Assembly (NCBI GenBank): GCA_951812335.1
Contig: OX638293.1
Coordinates: forward strand, 2,622,408 to 2,686,407
Direction of reading: 5' to 3'
DNA: 64,000 nucleotides
Source of the DNA: Rhodothermales bacterium
GTDB lineage: Bacteria; Bacteroidota; Rhodothermia; Rhodothermales; VXPQ01
The translations under genes and the position numbers were made by a program. The first letter of the stretch is position 1. Each line of letters begins with the position of its first letter. The notes beneath the pieces are model-generated. The model had not been told where the DNA came from, searched no databases, and saw nothing but the letters and a program-made list of their open reading frames with translations. Of the stretch, positions 1-9,289 are shown piece after piece.

Positions 1-85
1 TTTCGGCGCAGATGGCTCCACTCCCGGGTAGTTCGCCGGGGATCTTGACGAAGATGTGGAGACGACAAACTTCAACACTCTTCAT
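1..85 (-). CDS. Partial N-terminus of an unidentified protein
   Basis: An ATG at 85 opens a frame on the minus strand that stays open to the window edge (at least 28 residues, beginning MKSVEVCRLHIFV). It lies about 50 bp downstream of the sugar-phosphate isomerase gene and points the same way, so it may be the last gene of that operon. The fragment is too short to assign to a family. It could also be a chance frame. Confidence 0.35.
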   Translation of the reverse strand, partial: MKSVEVCRLHIFVKIPGELPGSGAICAE

Positions 86-135
86 GATGTCGTCCGGGAT
101 TACAGATAAGGCACAGATCCTGTTTGACGTGCACC

Positions 136-1038
136 TCACCCCACTCCATACTCCAGCATCTTTCCGCGCACGAACGTGACGGACCGGCGCAGGCGTTCCA
201 TCCCCCGAACAGGATCGTCGCCGTCCTCGATGGATATCCAGCCGTCGAAATCCACCTCCGCCAGGATGGAAAAGATGCGGTCGTAATCGTTGAGGCCCTC
301 GCCGATCACACCGTGCTTCAGGATGTTCGCATAGCCCGTTCCCGGCTCGGCTTCGATCCGGCGCAGGTCCGCGAGCGTACCTCCCTGGAGCATCCGGTCG
401 CTGGCATGCATCGTTACAACGCGATGCTTCACGGCTTCGAGCAAGGCGATCGGGTCTTCCCCGGCAATCAGTGCATTCGACGGATCGTAGTTCACGCCGA
501 AATGGGGAATATCCCCAAGGCGATCCAGCACCTCCAGAAAGGTTTCGCTGTCCTGCGCGAATTCGGGGTATGTCCAGTACCCGTCCTTGTAGTGGTTCTC
601 CAGAATCAGCGTCACGCCGTGCCGGGAGGCGCAAGCGGCGGCATCCCGGATGCATTCGACCACCCAGTCCAGCACACGTTTGCGGTCGAGTTCCGGGCGG
701 CGCTGCCCCGTCAGAACGCGGCAATAGCGGCCTCCGAGGGCTGCGGTCGCTTCGATCGTGCGGCACTGTCGGGCTACCTCCTCCTTCCGCTCCCCGGGAT
801 CGGGCCGGGTAAAATCCGGGGAATGGCACATCATGGGAATCGAAAGCCCTGCCGCGCCAGCGGCATAATCGCGGAGCCGCGCCAACGCAGCCTCGTCCCC
901 CACAGGCGTAAATCCCTCGTAGAACTCCAGCCCCTCGATGTCCAGCGTCGCCGCAAGATCGATCCACTCCTCGGCACGCATGGTGTGCGTCACGCAGAGC
1001 GCATCCAGAAAACACTTGGGGAAAACGGCAAGCGGCAT
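136..1038 (-). CDS. Sugar phosphate isomerase/epimerase (xylose-isomerase-like TIM barrel)
   Basis: A 300-residue protein of the AP-endonuclease-2/xylose isomerase-like TIM-barrel family. Members isomerise or epimerise sugars, sugar phosphates or inositol derivatives in the cytoplasm using a divalent metal. Candidate metal ligands sit at the usual strand ends: the Glu in ILENHYKDG, the Asp in VNYDPSN, the His in VVTMHASDR and the Glu in WISIEDGDD. The length is normal for the family. It follows the SDR gene by three bases and is probably cotranscribed with it, the alcohol dehydrogenase, the HPS-like enzyme and the phosphofructokinase. The substrate cannot be read from sequence; a ketose or ketose phosphate made by the neighbouring dehydrogenases is a reasonable guess. 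Confidence 0.85.
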   Translation of the reverse strand: MPLAVFPKCFLDALCVTHTMRAEEWIDLAATLDIEGLEFYEGFTPVGDEAALARLRDYAAGAAGLSIPMMCHSPDFTRPDPGERKEEVARQCRTIEATAALGGRYCRVLTGQRRPELDRKRVLDWVVECIRDAAACASRHGVTLILENHYKDGYWTYPEFAQDSETFLEVLDRLGDIPHFGVNYDPSNALIAGEDPIALLEAVKHRVVTMHASDRMLQGGTLADLRRIEAEPGTGYANILKHGVIGEGLNDYDRIFSILAEVDFDGWISIEDGDDPVRGMERLRRSVTFVRGKMLEYGVG

Positions 1039-1041
1039 CGG

Positions 1042-1821
1042 CTACTTGGATGCATTCTGCCCCACAAGCGGCCACTGTTCTATTTCAAAGACGGACCCGT
1101 TGACAGGCCCCGCCTGATCCGAAAGCCAGAACACGATGTGCGCCGCCGCCTCTTCGGGAGCGAAAATACGGCCGGACGGGGCATGCTCCGGGGGTATGTG
1201 TTCCCACCAGCCTTCTTCGGAGCCGTCCTGCACCTTAATCTTCTTCTCGTTTTCGGTGAGGGTCCATCCCGCGTTGATCTGGTTGACGCGGATGCCCTCG
1301 CTCGCCAGATACGCGGACAGGTTGCGGGTCATCGTCATGAGTCCGCCTTTCGTCATGGAATAGACCAGCAGATTCCGCTCCCCGCCCAGCGCATTGACGG
1401 ATCCCACATTCAGAATATGCCCCCCGTCCCCTTGCTTCCTGAACTGCGCAACGGCGGCCTGACTCAGAATAAGAGGCGCCCGCATGTTCACGGCGACCTG
1501 TCGGTCAAAGAGTTCGACAGCCGCATTGTCGAGATTGGAGCGCGCAAGAAAAGCCGCGTTGTTGACGAGTGCATCCAGGCGTCCGAACCGCTCGACGGTG
1601 GCCTCGACAAGATGCGGCGCCACCGTAGGATCCTGCAAATCGCCCAGCGAGAACGCAGCGGCCTCCCCCAGTTCTTCCGCGAGCGCGGCGGCGCGCTCGG
1701 CGTTCCGGCCATGAATCATCACCTGGCCGCCTTCGGCCACGATGCGGCGGGCCGTGCATTCCCCGATGCCCGTCGTCGATCCGGTAACGAGGATGACTTT
1801 GTCCCTGACGAGTTGTCCCAT
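1042..1821 (-). CDS. SDR family NAD(P)-dependent oxidoreductase
   Basis: A 259-residue classical short-chain dehydrogenase/reductase. The N-terminal cofactor motif reads TGSTTGIG, the structural NNA motif is present (VNNAAFLA), and the catalytic Ser (NVGSVNALGG) and Tyr-Lys pair (YSMTKGG) are all intact. The C-terminus includes a family-typical FEIEQWP segment rather than a membrane anchor, so it should be cytosolic. It is the fourth gene of a minus-strand operon, 37 bp after the alcohol dehydrogenase. It probably interconverts a hydroxyl and a keto group on the same sugar or polyol handled by its neighbours. The exact substrate is unknown. Confidence 0.88.
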   Translation of the reverse strand: MGQLVRDKVILVTGSTTGIGECTARRIVAEGGQVMIHGRNAERAAALAEELGEAAAFSLGDLQDPTVAPHLVEATVERFGRLDALVNNAAFLARSNLDNAAVELFDRQVAVNMRAPLILSQAAVAQFRKQGDGGHILNVGSVNALGGERNLLVYSMTKGGLMTMTRNLSAYLASEGIRVNQINAGWTLTENEKKIKVQDGSEEGWWEHIPPEHAPSGRIFAPEEAAAHIVFWLSDQAGPVNGSVFEIEQWPLVGQNASK

Positions 1822-1858
1822 ATGTCTATCGGATACTATGCTCCCGTAACATACACAA

Positions 1859-2905
1859 TCAGGGAATCAGGATCGCCTTTACGTACGTACGTCCGTGCAT
1901 ACGCTCGAAGACCTCTTCCCATTCCTTCATAGGGGCAATACGATCTACAAGAGGCGCCGTATCCAGGCGGCCGCTTGCAAGCAAACGCAGCACGCGTTCC
2001 CAGATTTCCCGATAGTGCGAAAAACTGCCCTGTAACGTAACGGCTTTCTGGACAAGGGGATCAAGACTGCCGCCGAACGGCTGTTTACCCCAACCGACTT
2101 TAGTGATCCAGCCGCCGGGACGCACGGCATCCAGTGCGGTCCGGAGCGCTTCGGAAACGCCGGCAGCGTCCACCACCACATCGACGCCGAGACCGTCCCC
2201 GAGCGCCCGCCCTGTCTCGACTACATCCTCCGCCGGTACAGGAACGAGCCCCAACTGCCTCGCCACAGCAAGACGGTGCGCATCCGACACCAAACCGGCC
2301 ACCTGTACGACCCCCGCACCCGCAAGACGCGCCATGACCCCGCACAGCAAACCGATGGGACCCGGGCCAAGCACCAGCACATGATCACCCGGTCGAATCC
2401 GCGTCTGCACACAGACGGCATGATACGCCACGCAGCACGGTTCCGTAAGCGCCGCCTGCTCGAAGGTCATTTCGTCCGGTATGCGATGCAGACAACGTTC
2501 CGGTACGCGCACATACCCGGCCATAGCGCCGTCCACGCCGTACCCGAAACCGAGGCGCGAGGGGTCCAGATGGTACCGCCCCTGCCGCACCAGCGGGGAA
2601 TCCGGATCAATGGCAGCAGCGGTTTCGCTCGTGATTCGATCCTCTTCCCGGAATGTCCGTACGGCGCTTCCGGCCCGCGCCACGATCCCGCTGAATTCAT
2701 GCCCAAGCACGCAGGGGTAGTTGACCGGCCAACTGCGCGCGCCCGCCCACTGATGCACATCGCTACCGCATACGCCGACCGCCCGGACCTCGACAAGCAC
2801 ATCCTCGGGACCGATCTCCGGCACAGGGATCTCGCGAAGCTCGACGCTCTTCGGCGCCGCCGCATGATTCACCACGGCCTGCATCGTACGAGGAATCTGC
2901 TTCAT
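1859..2905 (-). CDS. Zinc-type alcohol/polyol dehydrogenase (MDR family) lacking structural-zinc cysteines
   Basis: A 348-residue medium-chain dehydrogenase similar to sorbitol/L-iditol and threonine dehydrogenases. Catalytic-zinc features are present: Cys in GVCGSDVH, and His-Glu in LGHEFSGIV. The Rossmann motif is VLGPGPIGLLCG. The frame extends upstream to 2947, but ATG at 2905 is preferred because it overlaps the stop of the HPS-like gene as ATGA, a coupling signal, and starts MKQIPRTMQAVV in the family-typical place. Oddly, the lobe that normally carries four structural-zinc cysteines reads TSETAAAIDPDSPLV then YHLDPSRLGFGYG, with no cysteine at those positions. It presumably oxidises a sugar alcohol or sugar using NAD(P). 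Confidence 0.87.
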   Translation of the reverse strand: MKQIPRTMQAVVNHAAAPKSVELREIPVPEIGPEDVLVEVRAVGVCGSDVHQWAGARSWPVNYPCVLGHEFSGIVARAGSAVRTFREEDRITSETAAAIDPDSPLVRQGRYHLDPSRLGFGYGVDGAMAGYVRVPERCLHRIPDEMTFEQAALTEPCCVAYHAVCVQTRIRPGDHVLVLGPGPIGLLCGVMARLAGAGVVQVAGLVSDAHRLAVARQLGLVPVPAEDVVETGRALGDGLGVDVVVDAAGVSEALRTALDAVRPGGWITKVGWGKQPFGGSLDPLVQKAVTLQGSFSHYREIWERVLRLLASGRLDTAPLVDRIAPMKEWEEVFERMHGRTYVKAILIP

Positions 2906-3606
2906 GACCCGGTCGTCTCTTTCCCGAAGGCATGCACCCGCACGCATATCTCCCGGAGAATCCCTTCCACATCCCCGGACGCCGCCCGGAATGCATGCGC
3001 ATCCACAGCGATCGGGGCCCCTATGACCACGATGGGCGCACCCCAGGCCGGCGCCTGCACAGCCTGTTCGATATTCAGACCGCCCACGGCCTGCACCGGA
3101 ATATCCACGGCGGCCACCACTTCGCGCAACCGGTGAAGGGGCGTTTCGAAAGGCTGCCCCCGCTCCTGACGTAGCGTCCGGTAGTCGTACCCGATATGAT
3201 GAATGACGTAATCGCAGCCCATCTCTTCGAGCAACCGGGCGCCGGCCACCGGGTCCGGCATTCCGAGGTTATCCCCCATCACTTCCACGCCCAGTTCCCT
3301 GCCGGCCCGCACCACCAGTTCCACCGTTTCCGGCTCGGCCTGCCCCATGACCACCACGTGGGTCGCACCGGCCCGGGCCATGATCTCCACTTCGAGTCCG
3401 CCTCCGTCCATCGTTTTCAGATCCACCACGAGGGGCTTGTCCGGAAACCGCTCCCGCAAGGCGCGTACGCCGTGCATCCCTTCGGCAATGACCAGCGGAG
3501 TACCCGCTTCGATCCAGTCGACGCCGGCCCGTACGGCCATCTCCGCCATCTCGACCGCTTCCGGAACCGACGTAACGTCCAGCGAGATCTGTACGACCGG
3601 CTCCAT
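2902..3606 (-). CDS. 3-hexulose-6-phosphate synthase-like protein (OMP decarboxylase superfamily)
   Basis: A 234-residue TIM-barrel protein of the orotidine-5'-phosphate decarboxylase suprafamily, which holds hexulose-6-phosphate synthase (HPS) and 3-keto-L-gulonate-6-phosphate decarboxylase. The metal/acid motif DxKxxD is present (VVDLKTMDGGG). The segment after the sixth strand reads HHIGYDYRT, closer to the HTGYD of HPS than to the HRSRD of keto-gulonate-phosphate decarboxylases. The C-terminal phosphate-binding loop is VQAVGGLN followed by VVIGAPI. No phosphohexulose isomerase (the normal HPS partner) is visible, so a formaldehyde-fixing role is not shown. It may act on another 3-keto sugar phosphate in the surrounding operon. 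It starts 16 bp after the phosphofructokinase. Confidence 0.8.
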   Translation of the reverse strand: MEPVVQISLDVTSVPEAVEMAEMAVRAGVDWIEAGTPLVIAEGMHGVRALRERFPDKPLVVDLKTMDGGGLEVEIMARAGATHVVVMGQAEPETVELVVRAGRELGVEVMGDNLGMPDPVAGARLLEEMGCDYVIHHIGYDYRTLRQERGQPFETPLHRLREVVAAVDIPVQAVGGLNIEQAVQAPAWGAPIVVIGAPIAVDAHAFRAASGDVEGILREICVRVHAFGKETTGS

Positions 3607-3622
3607 GAATTAATAGGATATC

Positions 3623-4777
3623 CTAATACAGGAACATGGGCTTGTTCAGCACATGATGCACCTTCGGGCGATATGCCTCCACGTCATAGAGTTCGTCCAC
3701 ATCCACGCGTTTCACGCCCGTCGTCACCTCGTCCATGGGGATATGCGTGTAGACGCCGCCGCGCAAGGCCACCATCCTGCCGCTGGCCCCTTCCCCGAGC
3801 AGATCCATCGCCATGTTCGCATAGTTTACGCCCACCATCAGGTCGAGCGCATCCGGTGGGCCGGAACGCATCAGATATGCAACGGGCTGCAGCACAATCT
3901 TCTCTCCGGTGAGTTTGCTGAGCATATTTCCCGTGGCTTCCCCGATACCGCCCAGCTTGCGATGCCCGTACGGATCGGCCTCTCCGCTTTCCATCACCTC
4001 GCCGCCGATCATATACGCACCCTCGCTGATCGTCACCATGGCGTAGTTGCTGGGATTGGCGAGCTTGTCCTGCATAATCAGATTCGCCAGTTTCTCCGGG
4101 TCGAACGGCACCTCCGAAATGAGTGCCCGGTCCACCCCTGCCAGATACGAACTGATGAGACTGGTTTGCCCGGAATTTCTTCCGAAGAGTTCGATCACGG
4201 CAATGCGTTCGTGGGAACCCGTACTGGTGCGGAGCTGGTGAATGAATTTGATGCTCCGCGTGATGGCTGTTCCGAACCCGATACAGTAATCCGTGCCGTA
4301 TACATCGTTGTCCATCGTCTTCGGAATGGCCACGACCGGAAATCCCTCGCGATGCAGGCGCTCCCCGTAACTCAGGGTATCGTCTCCCCCGATGGGAATG
4401 AGCATGTCTATGCCCAGGTGCTTCAGATTCGCGAGGGCATGGGGAGTAAAATCGAAGGGGCCTTCTTCCGTCATATCGACCGTACCCTTCAGAAAATCGG
4501 GCACATTGCCCGGCACCACCCGGCCCGGGTTGATACGGCTCGTATGCAGCATGGTGCCGCCGGTCCGGTCGATCTTGCGCACGGTCGTGAAATCCAGTTC
4601 GACCGTGTATTCGTCGATGCTAGCCTGATCGTTCCGGTCCATCCAAAGCAAACCGCCCCATCCGCGGCGAATGCCGATGACCTCGTTTCCTTGCTCCATC
4701 CCCCGCATGGCGACCGCCTTGATGCAGGGGTTCAGGCCGGGTACATCCCCACCCCCGGTCAGTATGCCGATTTTCAT
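3623..4777 (-). CDS. 6-phosphofructokinase, predicted PPi-dependent type
   Basis: A 384-residue phosphofructokinase. The N-terminal phosphoryl-donor loop is [13 protein letters not shown]. The active-site motifs are GGDDTLS and PKTMDND, and the fructose-6-phosphate loop is ELFGRNSG. In this family Gly at the fourth position of GGDG and Gly in PGTIDND indicate ATP use, while Asp in GGDD together with Lys in PKTxDND indicates pyrophosphate use. Both PPi-type residues are present here, so this is probably a reversible PPi-dependent enzyme acting in glycolysis or gluconeogenesis. It is the first gene of a five- or six-gene minus-strand operon of sugar enzymes and has an inverted repeat in its leader at 4809-4828. 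Confidence 0.88.
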   Translation of the reverse strand: MKIGILTGGGDVPGLNPCIKAVAMRGMEQGNEVIGIRRGWGGLLWMDRNDQASIDEYTVELDFTTVRKIDRTGGTMLHTSRINPGRVVPGNVPDFLKGTVDMTEEGPFDFTPHALANLKHLGIDMLIPIGGDDTLSYGERLHREGFPVVAIPKTMDNDVYGTDYCIGFGTAITRSIKFIHQLRTSTGSHERIAVIELFGRNSGQTSLISSYLAGVDRALISEVPFDPEKLANLIMQDKLANPSNYAMVTISEGAYMIGGEVMESGEADPYGHRKLGGIGEATGNMLSKLTGEKIVLQPVAYLMRSGPPDALDLMVGVNYANMAMDLLGEGASGRMVALRGGVYTHIPMDEVTTGVKRVDVDELYDVEAYRPKVHHVLNKPMFLY

Positions 4778-4808
4778 CGTTATTCGTATGGTTGGTGAAT
4801 CATTTCAG

Positions 4809-4828
4809 CTTTACAATATAACGTAAAG
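4809..4828. promoter_or_regulatory. Inverted repeat upstream of the phosphofructokinase operon
   Basis: The bases CTTTAC and GTAAAG form perfect 6-bp inverted arms around an 8-bp AT-rich spacer, 31-51 bp upstream of the phosphofructokinase ATG. Position and symmetry suit an operator for a dimeric regulator. No regulator gene is adjacent, and the site could be chance in this AT-rich leader. Confidence 0.35.
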
Positions 4829-4903
4829 CACGGTCTGAGATGCGAGCGCCGAACCCCCGATTTAATATGGAATACCCCTTCGGAACGGCTTCGTAACAAC
4901 CTT

Positions 4904-5701
4904 TTAACGGCCTTCTCGCGGAGACGCCCAGGCGTGCATCAAAATGCCCGCAGCAACCGCCGCATTCAGCGATTCGACGCCTCGGGCGCCCGGTTTTTCA
5001 TCTCTGTGCGCCCGCCCCGGAATAAGCACCTGCTCGGCGATCCGCCCCCGAACGTTCCGGGAAATTCCGTGCGCCTCGCTGCCGAGCACCAGGACGGACG
5101 GCAGCGCCGGCATCCAGTCATCCACCGGAATACCCTCGAGATCCGCCCCATAGACGGCGAATCCGCGCGCAGCAAGGTTCTCAAGCATCCCGGTCGGATC
5201 GGGTGTTTCGACATGCTTGATATCCCACACCCCGCCCATGGAAGCGCGCACTACCTTCGGGTGGTACGCATCCACGGAATCCGGAGCGGTTATCACGACC
5301 TCCACGCCAAACCAGGCCGCCGTCCGGATGATGGCCCCTGCATTCCCCGGATCGCTCACGCCGTCGAGCAATATCACTCGCCGCATGGATGCAAGCGCCT
5401 CCGGCGCCGAACGCCGGATGCCCGCGACCGCCAGCACGCCCTGGCTGGTTTCAACCGCGGATACCGTGCGCATATCCCGTTCGGACACGAAATATACCCG
5501 ATCCTCCGGAATACGGAAGCGTTCCGCAAGGCGGCCCTGCGCCGATTCCGACACGAGCAGCGTGCGCAGTTCGGCCCCCGCGTCGAGCGCCGCTTCCACA
5601 GCCCGCACGCCTTCGACGATCGTCTCCCCGTACCGGTCGCGGTACTTTCTGTGTGCCAGCGAGCGGATTTCTTTCAGGCGGCGTTGAGGAAGACGGGTCA
5701 T
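4904..5701 (-). CDS. TrmH/SpoU family RNA 2'-O-methyltransferase
   Basis: A 265-residue SPOUT methyltransferase that transfers methyl from S-adenosylmethionine to a ribose 2'-hydroxyl in rRNA or tRNA. The N-terminal substrate-binding part includes LKEIRSLAHRKYRDRYG and IVEGVRAVEAAL. The three SpoU motifs follow: DPGNAGAIIRTA, LVLGSEAHGIS, and IPGR with ESLNAAVAAGI forming the trefoil knot. The open frame extends to 5884, but that extension lacks family similarity and runs towards the divergent amidohydrolase. I chose ATG 5701 because MTRLPQRRLKEI begins where homologues begin; ATG 5728 is an alternative. The target nucleotide cannot be told from sequence. Confidence 0.88.
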   Translation of the reverse strand: MTRLPQRRLKEIRSLAHRKYRDRYGETIVEGVRAVEAALDAGAELRTLLVSESAQGRLAERFRIPEDRVYFVSERDMRTVSAVETSQGVLAVAGIRRSAPEALASMRRVILLDGVSDPGNAGAIIRTAAWFGVEVVITAPDSVDAYHPKVVRASMGGVWDIKHVETPDPTGMLENLAARGFAVYGADLEGIPVDDWMPALPSVLVLGSEAHGISRNVRGRIAEQVLIPGRAHRDEKPGARGVESLNAAVAAGILMHAWASPREGR

Positions 5702-5901
5702 GGGTACGGCGCGGATGGGTCCCCGCATGTTTTCATGGGGAAGTAAAGATACAATGCGCACGCGCACATCTTCTTTTTTCCTTTTAGGTCGCATACCGCT
5801 ATTTTGATGCACGCCATACGCCTTTCCCGGTACGGTTCCGAATCTACCGTTTGTATCTTCCTTCGTTCTGCACTGACGCTTCACCTGTTTTGACCCCGGC
5901 C

Positions 5902-7050
5902 ATGACGCTCCCGACTCCTTCGCTCCGCCCTTCCCGAAAAATATCCGTCTTCGTCTTCGCCGCAGCGTTCGCCTCGATCGCGCTGGCGGTTACCGCGCCC
6001 GTTCCCCCCGCACAGGCGCAGGAAATGCAATGGGAAGACTATGCGCCCCGCTCCACGCTGGTCGTCGAGGAACATGAGGTGACCCGCGCGAAATTCCCGT
6101 TCGTGGACGCCCATGCGCACCAGTGGGGCATCGCCGAGATGTCCGCCGAAGAGATCGCCGCCATGGTTGCGGACATGGACGCAATGAATATGGCTGTCAT
6201 GGTGAACCTAAGCGGAGGCAGCGGCGAAGAACTCCAGGCGAAAATCGCCGCCACGGATATGCACGCCCCGGGGCGCTTCGTGCATTACGCGAACATCGAC
6301 TTCGAGACCCTGGACGATCCGGACTTCGGCGAGAAAGCGGCAGCCCAACTGGAAGAAGACGTACGGCAGGGCGCCAAAGGCCTGAAGATTTACAAAAGCC
6401 TCGGTATGTACATCTTCTACGAGGATGGTACGCGGCTAAAAACCGACGACCCGAAACTGGACCCCATCTGGCAGAAGGCCGGCGAACTGGGCATTCCGGT
6501 CCTCATCCATACGGCAGACCCGGCCCCCTTCTGGGAGCCGCAGGACCGTTTCAACGAGCGCTGGTTCGAGCTCAAGGAGCGCCCGCGCCGCAAGCGCGAT
6601 CCGGTTCCTTCCTGGGAAACCCTCATGACCGAACACTGGAATCTGATCGCCAGACACTCGAACACCATTTTCCTCAGCGCGCACCTCGGCTGGCTGGGCA
6701 ACGATCTCGGGCGGCTGGGCAGCCTGCTTGACAAAATGCCTAACATGTACACCGAACTCGGAGCGGTCATCGGCGAGCTGGGCCGGCAGCCGCACACCGC
6801 GAAGGCCTTCCTGACGAAATACCAGGACCGCGTACTTATGGGCAAGGATTCGTGGGAGCCGTCCGAATACTACGTCTACTTCCGCATCTTCGAGACGGCG
6901 GACGAATACTTCCCGTATTACCGCAAGCGGCATGCTTTCTGGAGCATGTATGGCATGGATCTCCCGGACGAGGTGCTGCGGAAAATCTACTACAAGAACG
7001 CGCTCGAGATCATTCCCGGACTCGACCCTGCGCTCTTCCCGGACTCATGA
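5902..7050 (+). CDS. Exported amidohydrolase family protein (metal-dependent TIM-barrel hydrolase)
   Basis: A 382-residue protein of the amidohydrolase-2 type. The start MTLPTPSLRPSRKISVFVF gives a clear Sec signal peptide ending near AQAQE, so it should be periplasmic. The mature enzyme opens with the metal motif VDAHAHQWG and has later His residues in VLIHTADP and SAHLGWLG, and an Asp in VLMGKDSWEP. It ends in a family-typical YKNALEIIPG segment. The upstream in-frame ATG at 5851 would add residues before the signal peptide and is unlikely. It lies 79 bp before the PQQ dehydrogenase and probably shares its transcript. The substrate is unknown. Confidence 0.83.
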   Translation: MTLPTPSLRPSRKISVFVFAAAFASIALAVTAPVPPAQAQEMQWEDYAPRSTLVVEEHEVTRAKFPFVDAHAHQWGIAEMSAEEIAAMVADMDAMNMAVMVNLSGGSGEELQAKIAATDMHAPGRFVHYANIDFETLDDPDFGEKAAAQLEEDVRQGAKGLKIYKSLGMYIFYEDGTRLKTDDPKLDPIWQKAGELGIPVLIHTADPAPFWEPQDRFNERWFELKERPRRKRDPVPSWETLMTEHWNLIARHSNTIFLSAHLGWLGNDLGRLGSLLDKMPNMYTELGAVIGELGRQPHTAKAFLTKYQDRVLMGKDSWEPSEYYVYFRIFETADEYFPYYRKRHAFWSMYGMDLPDEVLRKIYYKNALEIIPGLDPALFPDS

Positions 7051-7129
7051 TCCTGCGGCATGGGCGCTCCCTTGCAATAGCGCCGCAACCCGACGCCGGC
7101 AGTCCGGCACGCATTCAACTCCTGACAAT

Positions 7130-9289
7130 ATGCCCCGCTTTTTCTCCCGCCTGGCCGTCGCTGCGGCGCTTGCCGCAACTTTGTCCGCCTGCTCCGAGGC
7201 GCCCCCGCGCGCGCCGGTCGGCGCCGGTGCGGACTGGGCGAATTATCTCGGCCATCCGAGCAGCAACCAGTATTCCCTGCTCGACCAGATCAACACAGAG
7301 AATGTCCACCTGCTGGAAATGGCGTGGAGTTACGATACGGGAGAAGAGAGCGAGTACCAGGCCAACAACCTCATCGTGGACGGCGTGCTGTACACGGCTA
7401 CCCCGACCCGCAAAATGACGGCGCTCGACGCCGCAACGGGCGAACATCTGTGGACCTTCAACCCCGACGAAACCAATTCCCACGACGGCGGCATGCACCA
7501 GGGCGGCGGCCGTCAACGAGGCCTCATATACTGGAAAGACGGAGAAAACGGGCGCATCTTCACGACGAAAGGCCCCTGGCTGTACTCCCTCGACGCAGAG
7601 ACGGGCGAGCCGGTCCCCTCGTTCGGCGAAGGCGGCTGGCTCCATATAGGCGACCGCATCGACTGGGAAGGCCGTCCGAACGTGGGCCTGAACTCGGGCG
7701 GATATGTCTTTGAAGACATGCTTATTTTCGGCGTACGGGTAGCGGAGAACGTGCCCGGGGCGGTCATTGCGCTCGACGCGCGGACCGGCGAACGCATCTG
7801 GATCTTCCATACTCTGCCCCGTCCGGGGGAATTCGGGTCGGAGACCTGGCCGGAAGGCTATTTGGAATACACGGGGGGCGCCTCGGACTGGTCCGGCATC
7901 GCAATGGATATGGAGCGGGGCATCGTATACTCCTCCACGGAAACCGCAGGCCCCGACTTCTACGGCGGGGACCGGTACGGCGAGAATCTGTTCGCCAACT
8001 CCCTTATTGCGCTGGATGCGCGGACCGGCGAGCGCCTGTGGCACTTCCAGTTCGTTCATCACGACCTGTGGGATATGGACCTTCCGACCCCGCCCACGCT
8101 GCTGACCGTCCGGCACGAGGGGGAATGGGTAGACATAGCCGCCCAGGGCACGAAGATGGGACTGCTGTACGTCTTCGACCGGGTTACGGGCGAGCCGCTC
8201 TGGCCGATTAAGGAGCGCCCTACCACCGTGTCGGAATTGCCGGATATGCAGGCATGGCCCACGCAGCCCTTCCCCACATGGCCACCGCCACTCATACGGC
8301 AGGAATACACGCTGGACGACGTATCGAATATCTCGCCGGAAGCCCAACAGTTGACCACAGATCTGATTACGCAGTCCGGCGCCTACGGGTCGTTCCCCCC
8401 GCCGAGTCTGGAACAGAAAATCAAGTTTCCGGGATACGACGGGGGTATGGAATGGGGCGGATCGGCTGCCGACCCCGACGGCATATTGTACGTGAATGTC
8501 AACGAGATGCCGTGGTTTTACCAGCTCATCCCGACGAGGCGACCGGACGGTACGCCGCTGCCTCGCGGGGAACGGTACTACCGGTCTATCTGCGCGTCCT
8601 GCCACGGGCTGGACGGCAGCGGCGATCCGGGAGGCGGCTTTCCGGCGCTCACGAATATGGGCGAACGCTACAGCCGGGAGCAAGCCATGACGCTACTCGT
8701 ACAGGGCGGCGCGCGCATGCCCCCCTTCGACCAGGTCCCCGAGGAAGTTTTGAACGCGATTCTCGACCATCTCTTCGGCGAGGAAACGGCTATGGAGGAA
8801 AACGAGGAGGACGAATATGTGCCGCCGTACGCCTTCCGGGGATTCCAGCGCTGGCTGGATCGCGAAGGCTACCCGGCCATCAAACCGCCCTGGGGCACGC
8901 TGAACGCCGTCGATCTGAACACGGGCGAGATCAAATGGACCGTACCGCTCGGCGAGTACGAGGAATTGACGGCGCGCGGTATTCCGCAGACCGGTACGGA
9001 AAATTACGGCGGACCGGTCGTAACGGCGGGCGGCGTGTTGTTTATCGGCGCGACCGCCGACGAGAAAATACGGGGCTTCGACAAGGAAACGGGCGAGGTG
9101 CTATGGGAAGCCGATCTGCCTTTCGGAGGGAACGCTACGCCCAGCACCTACATGGCGGACGGAAAACAGTATGTGGCGATTTCGGCGGGCGGCGGCAAGT
9201 CGAACCGGCCCGTTGGAGGCATGCTGGTTGCGTTTGCGCTGCCGGATGAGGTAGCCGCGGAAGCGGGGGGCGATACGGCGGGCAAATAA
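7130..9289 (+). CDS. PQQ-dependent dehydrogenase lipoprotein with inserted cytochrome c domain
   Basis: A 719-residue quinoprotein. The N-terminus (MPRFFSRLAVAAALAATLSAC) is a lipoprotein signal with lipobox LSAC, so it is membrane-anchored in the periplasm. The body is a PQQ beta-propeller with repeated blade motifs of the type LDARTGERIW. A haem-c site CASCH at about residues 487-491, with a likely axial Met in GARMPPF, forms a cytochrome c domain inserted before the final blades, not at the C-terminus. It should oxidise an alcohol or sugar and pass electrons to its own haem. A longer frame begins at 6932 inside the amidohydrolase, but only ATG 7130 gives the signal peptide. The substrate is not predictable. 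Confidence 0.88.
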   Translation: MPRFFSRLAVAAALAATLSACSEAPPRAPVGAGADWANYLGHPSSNQYSLLDQINTENVHLLEMAWSYDTGEESEYQANNLIVDGVLYTATPTRKMTALDAATGEHLWTFNPDETNSHDGGMHQGGGRQRGLIYWKDGENGRIFTTKGPWLYSLDAETGEPVPSFGEGGWLHIGDRIDWEGRPNVGLNSGGYVFEDMLIFGVRVAENVPGAVIALDARTGERIWIFHTLPRPGEFGSETWPEGYLEYTGGASDWSGIAMDMERGIVYSSTETAGPDFYGGDRYGENLFANSLIALDARTGERLWHFQFVHHDLWDMDLPTPPTLLTVRHEGEWVDIAAQGTKMGLLYVFDRVTGEPLWPIKERPTTVSELPDMQAWPTQPFPTWPPPLIRQEYTLDDVSNISPEAQQLTTDLITQSGAYGSFPPPSLEQKIKFPGYDGGMEWGGSAADPDGILYVNVNEMPWFYQLIPTRRPDGTPLPRGERYYRSICASCHGLDGSGDPGGGFPALTNMGERYSREQAMTLLVQGGARMPPFDQVPEEVLNAILDHLFGEETAMEENEEDEYVPPYAFRGFQRWLDREGYPAIKPPWGTLNAVDLNTGEIKWTVPLGEYEELTARGIPQTGTENYGGPVVTAGGVLFIGATADEKIRGFDKETGEVLWEADLPFGGNATPSTYMADGKQYVAISAGGGKSNRPVGGMLVAFALPDEVAAEAGGDTAGK

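Noticed and set aside
3612..3630. AATAGGATATCCTAATA between the HPS-like and phosphofructokinase genes as a MITE footprint
   Set aside because: Only six bases match the MITE ends and nothing else of the element is present, so chance is likely.
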